Shown here: piece after piece, positions 61,901-64,000 of the stretch
How positions within the stretch are numbered: the stretch's first letter is position 1
Layout: each line of letters begins with the position of its first letter
Source of the DNA: Herpomyces periplanetae
Taxonomy: Eukaryota > Ascomycota > Laboulbeniomycetes > Herpomycetales > Herpomycetaceae
Assembly (NCBI GenBank): GCA_009733715.1
Contig: WMKJ01000015.1
Span: forward strand, 106,454 to 170,453
Length of the DNA stretch: 64,000 nucleotides
Direction: 5' to 3'
Translations under genes and position numbers: made by a program
Notes under the pieces: generated by a model
The model's database searches: none
What the model saw: the letters and a program-made list of their open reading frames with translations, nothing else
What the model was told of the DNA's origin: nothing

Positions 61901-63983
61901 ACCTACTCATACATTGTCATCTACTCCCCCTCACCTTCCGAAAAAAGTAAGCAATTTAAATTACTTGTGAACAAGGAAGTCTGTTGAGAAATTCCATTTC
62001 TACACCATTACCTAAGCAAAAAAATATTACGCTACCGGGAAAATACCTATAGGTATAGTTCAACGAATTTCTATTATTACATACTTTTCACCTCGACAAT
62101 GCCCATTTCGTCAAAGCTATTTCACTTTATTCCATCTTCTTCCTTGTTCGCTCTTTCCTGTTTTGATTTATTAAATTACCTTCCCATCAATTTCCCGTTG
62201 CTTCAACCGGACTTCCATCATTATCTCCTTAATACCCTTCTTTCTTCCCTCCATTTTCCTTCAGTTTCTCTTATTTCGCACCTTCCTCAACATATTTCTA
62301 TGTTCTCACCATTTTTTCTTTCCTTCATCCCACCCACCCGTACATCAAAATTTCTTTCCTCAATATTTTTTTTTTCCTGCACTATATAAAACCCTCTCTT
62401 CACCCCGGTATCACCTTCAGCCCCTTATATCCTACTTACACCGTTTTCCCTTCCCCTCCTTCCCCTCCTTCCCCTCATCAATTTGCCCTTCACCTTTTCC
62501 CCCCACCAATACTTTCAACTTACTTCGCTTATTCCTCTATTGACCTTCTTCTTTTCTACCTCCATCAATTGCCTATTTCAAGTCTTTCTTATCCCTTCAT
62601 TTACTCCTGCTTGTACTTACCCATACCTCCTTTCCCTAACCATCTCCGTCGACCCCCCTCTCTGGTCCATATTCAACTTTTTGTTTACTTTGGACTATCT
62701 TTATCCAACTTGCTAACCCTTGTAACAGTCTTTTTTTCCCTTTCACGCGTGCTCACTTTATCTTCCAATTGGCCGAACCCACCGTTATCTATGCTCTTCT
62801 CGTCCTCAGCTTTTCCCTCCTGTCCCCAAACTCTTGCCCTTTACTCTTGTTTGGTACTATAACCTTACCACCAGCCTCATGCCTGCTCATGATTTTGGCT
62901 TTCTGCACTCATTCACTTACACCTTCCCTCTATGTCGGTTGTAATTATCTCTATCACTAGCTATCCGGGATCACTTTTGTCGATTTCACTATTGTATCAG
63001 TTAACTTTCTATCTAAACACCATCGCTACCTTGACGTCTTTGTAAATATACGAGCTACTTTTGTCTTATCCGCGCCCAAAACTCTACTAAGTTTTCTCCA
63101 GATTTCCATAATCTAAAGCTATCCTCGGTTTCGGATTAATTTATCCTGTCAGCCTGTGTGTATGCGCGCTCCATATTGTAATTTTTCTCTTGCTCGTTCA
63201 CTCACTCAATGTCACCGGATGATTGGGTCAGTGATTCAGCTATCTAATGCGTGAGGGAATGAATGTCTTGATAGGCAAAACTCTGCAGGGAATTGACTTT
63301 CCTCTGTTGCTTGTTAAATCACTATCGTGTGTGTGGGTGTCAACATTTTTACCTTCCCGCCGGGCCGTCTACTCTCTCACGTTTACTTCACCAGTTTACC
63401 ATCTATAACATTACACGGTTCAACTCTGTCATACGAATTTCCTCCCATAGTGTTTTACTCCCGTATTAGTGTACTCGTTCCATTAATTAATCGCCCTGCC
63501 TTACTGTCAAGGCAAGTTAACTGTGCCGTGTCTTGAGGGTTTTGGTTTCGAGCCACATCATCACTTTTCGCGCCTTCCTATTCAGTCATTTGCCACCTGA
63601 CTTGTTGGTATTTTCGTACTTGGAATTTACGGCGCGATACCAGCAGTCATGATTTTATGCTCAATCTGACCAATATAAGCTGCGTATTTCACGGAACACT
63701 TCTACGTTTTACTACTTTTCGCTCCCTACACACCTCTCCTTGCTTCTACCTGCGTAATTGGTGTTCCTAGTTGATGCCCGAGGAGCTTAGGCTTTCGAGA
63801 TAAGCGCAAAAACAAGGTTTAATTCTTAAACGCTTCAGTGCCCTCGTTCATAATCGATTTGGGCTTAAGCTTCGCCTTTTTGGAGTCAGCCTGAATTGCA
63901 TCATCGCCCATAGGGTGCACTCGTTGCAACCCTTCTGGGGATCTTCACATTTTCCCGTTGGCCACCACACTCTTCCCTCCTAC
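58906..63983. other. Pyrimidine-rich arm to the right end
   Basis: From about 59200 to 63300 the plus strand is C+T-rich (12 purines of 60 in 62281-62340); from 63300 it becomes balanced. No gene is supported. By analogy with the STE12 arm it may lead to a plus-strand gene beyond the window (inference). A CCTTCC-type quadruplex motif lies at 62448-62474. Confidence 0.6.
62448..62474 (-). repeat. CTCCTTCCC tandem repeat, G-quadruplex-capable on the minus strand
   Basis: Runs of C at 62448-62450, 62453-62456, 62462-62465 and 62471-62474. The last three are spaced by CCCCTCCTT nonamers. The minus strand has four G-runs with loops of 2, 5 and 5 bases. Confidence 0.75.
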
Positions 63984-64000
63984 AGATCGGAAGAGCACAC
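63984..64000 (+). other. Illumina TruSeq adapter sequence (assembly artefact)
   Basis: The last 17 bases, AGATCGGAAGAGCACAC, are identical to the start of the standard Illumina read-1 adapter. They are not genomic. This marks a contig end made from untrimmed reads. Confidence 0.97.

Overview
The window is nuclear DNA from a fungus. It is moderately AT-rich, with spliceosomal introns of about 50-280 nt, an intron-containing tRNA-Glu, and a gene set that is fungal rather than animal or plant: a STE12 factor with the C-terminal pair of C2H2 fingers, a Yap/Pap-type bZIP protein, SMP3, a VRG4-type GDP-mannose carrier and BRO1. The C2H2 fingers of STE12 and the many introns argue against a Saccharomyces-type yeast. 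A filamentous or dimorphic species is likely; I cannot place it further from this sequence.

Layout. (1) The left edge carries the N-terminal 165 codons of a minus-strand gene, probably a HAL4/SAT4-like kinase, followed by 7 kb without a gene. (2) At 7.7-25 kb there is a denser block: a SUN-domain ER protein (+), GSK3 kinase (+, seven exons), CBP80 (+), NUP155 (-) and a bZIP factor (-). (3) At 27.3-29.8 kb lie tRNA-Glu(CUC) and RAI1/DXO (+), the latter rebuilt here from seven exons including two of 32 and 21 nt. (4) At 29.8-37.3 kb is a 7.5 kb pyrimidine-rich stretch with no supported gene, leading into STE12 (+, four exons). (5) At 41-47 kb are LTV1 (+) and a 12-TM MFS exporter (+). (6) At 47.3-55.7 kb are SMP3 (-), SKP1 (+), the GDP-mannose transporter (-) and BRO1 (-). 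(7) At 55.7-64 kb there is another 8 kb without genes. The last 17 bases are an Illumina adapter, so the right end is an assembly end and not genomic sequence.

The genes are housekeeping or signalling genes with no evident operon-like logic. Nuclear RNA handling (CBP80, RAI1, NUP155), ribosome assembly (LTV1), secretory glycosylation (VRG4, SMP3), ubiquitin ligase (SKP1), ESCRT (BRO1) and signalling (GSK3, STE12, bZIP) are mixed.

The most unusual signal is non-coding. Several multi-kilobase intergenic arms have strong strand asymmetry: the strand that reads as sense for the adjoining gene is C+T-rich. Mirror-image arms switch polarity between divergent genes at about 4.1-4.4 kb and about 58.9-59.0 kb. 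Both switch points carry an uninterrupted alternating purine-pyrimidine tract (50 and 37 nt), and the arms carry G-quadruplex-capable repeats, two of which share the same CCCGCT hexamer. A second notable point is the STE12 zinc-finger exon. It is phase-symmetric, so its skipping would keep the frame and leave one intact hybrid finger.
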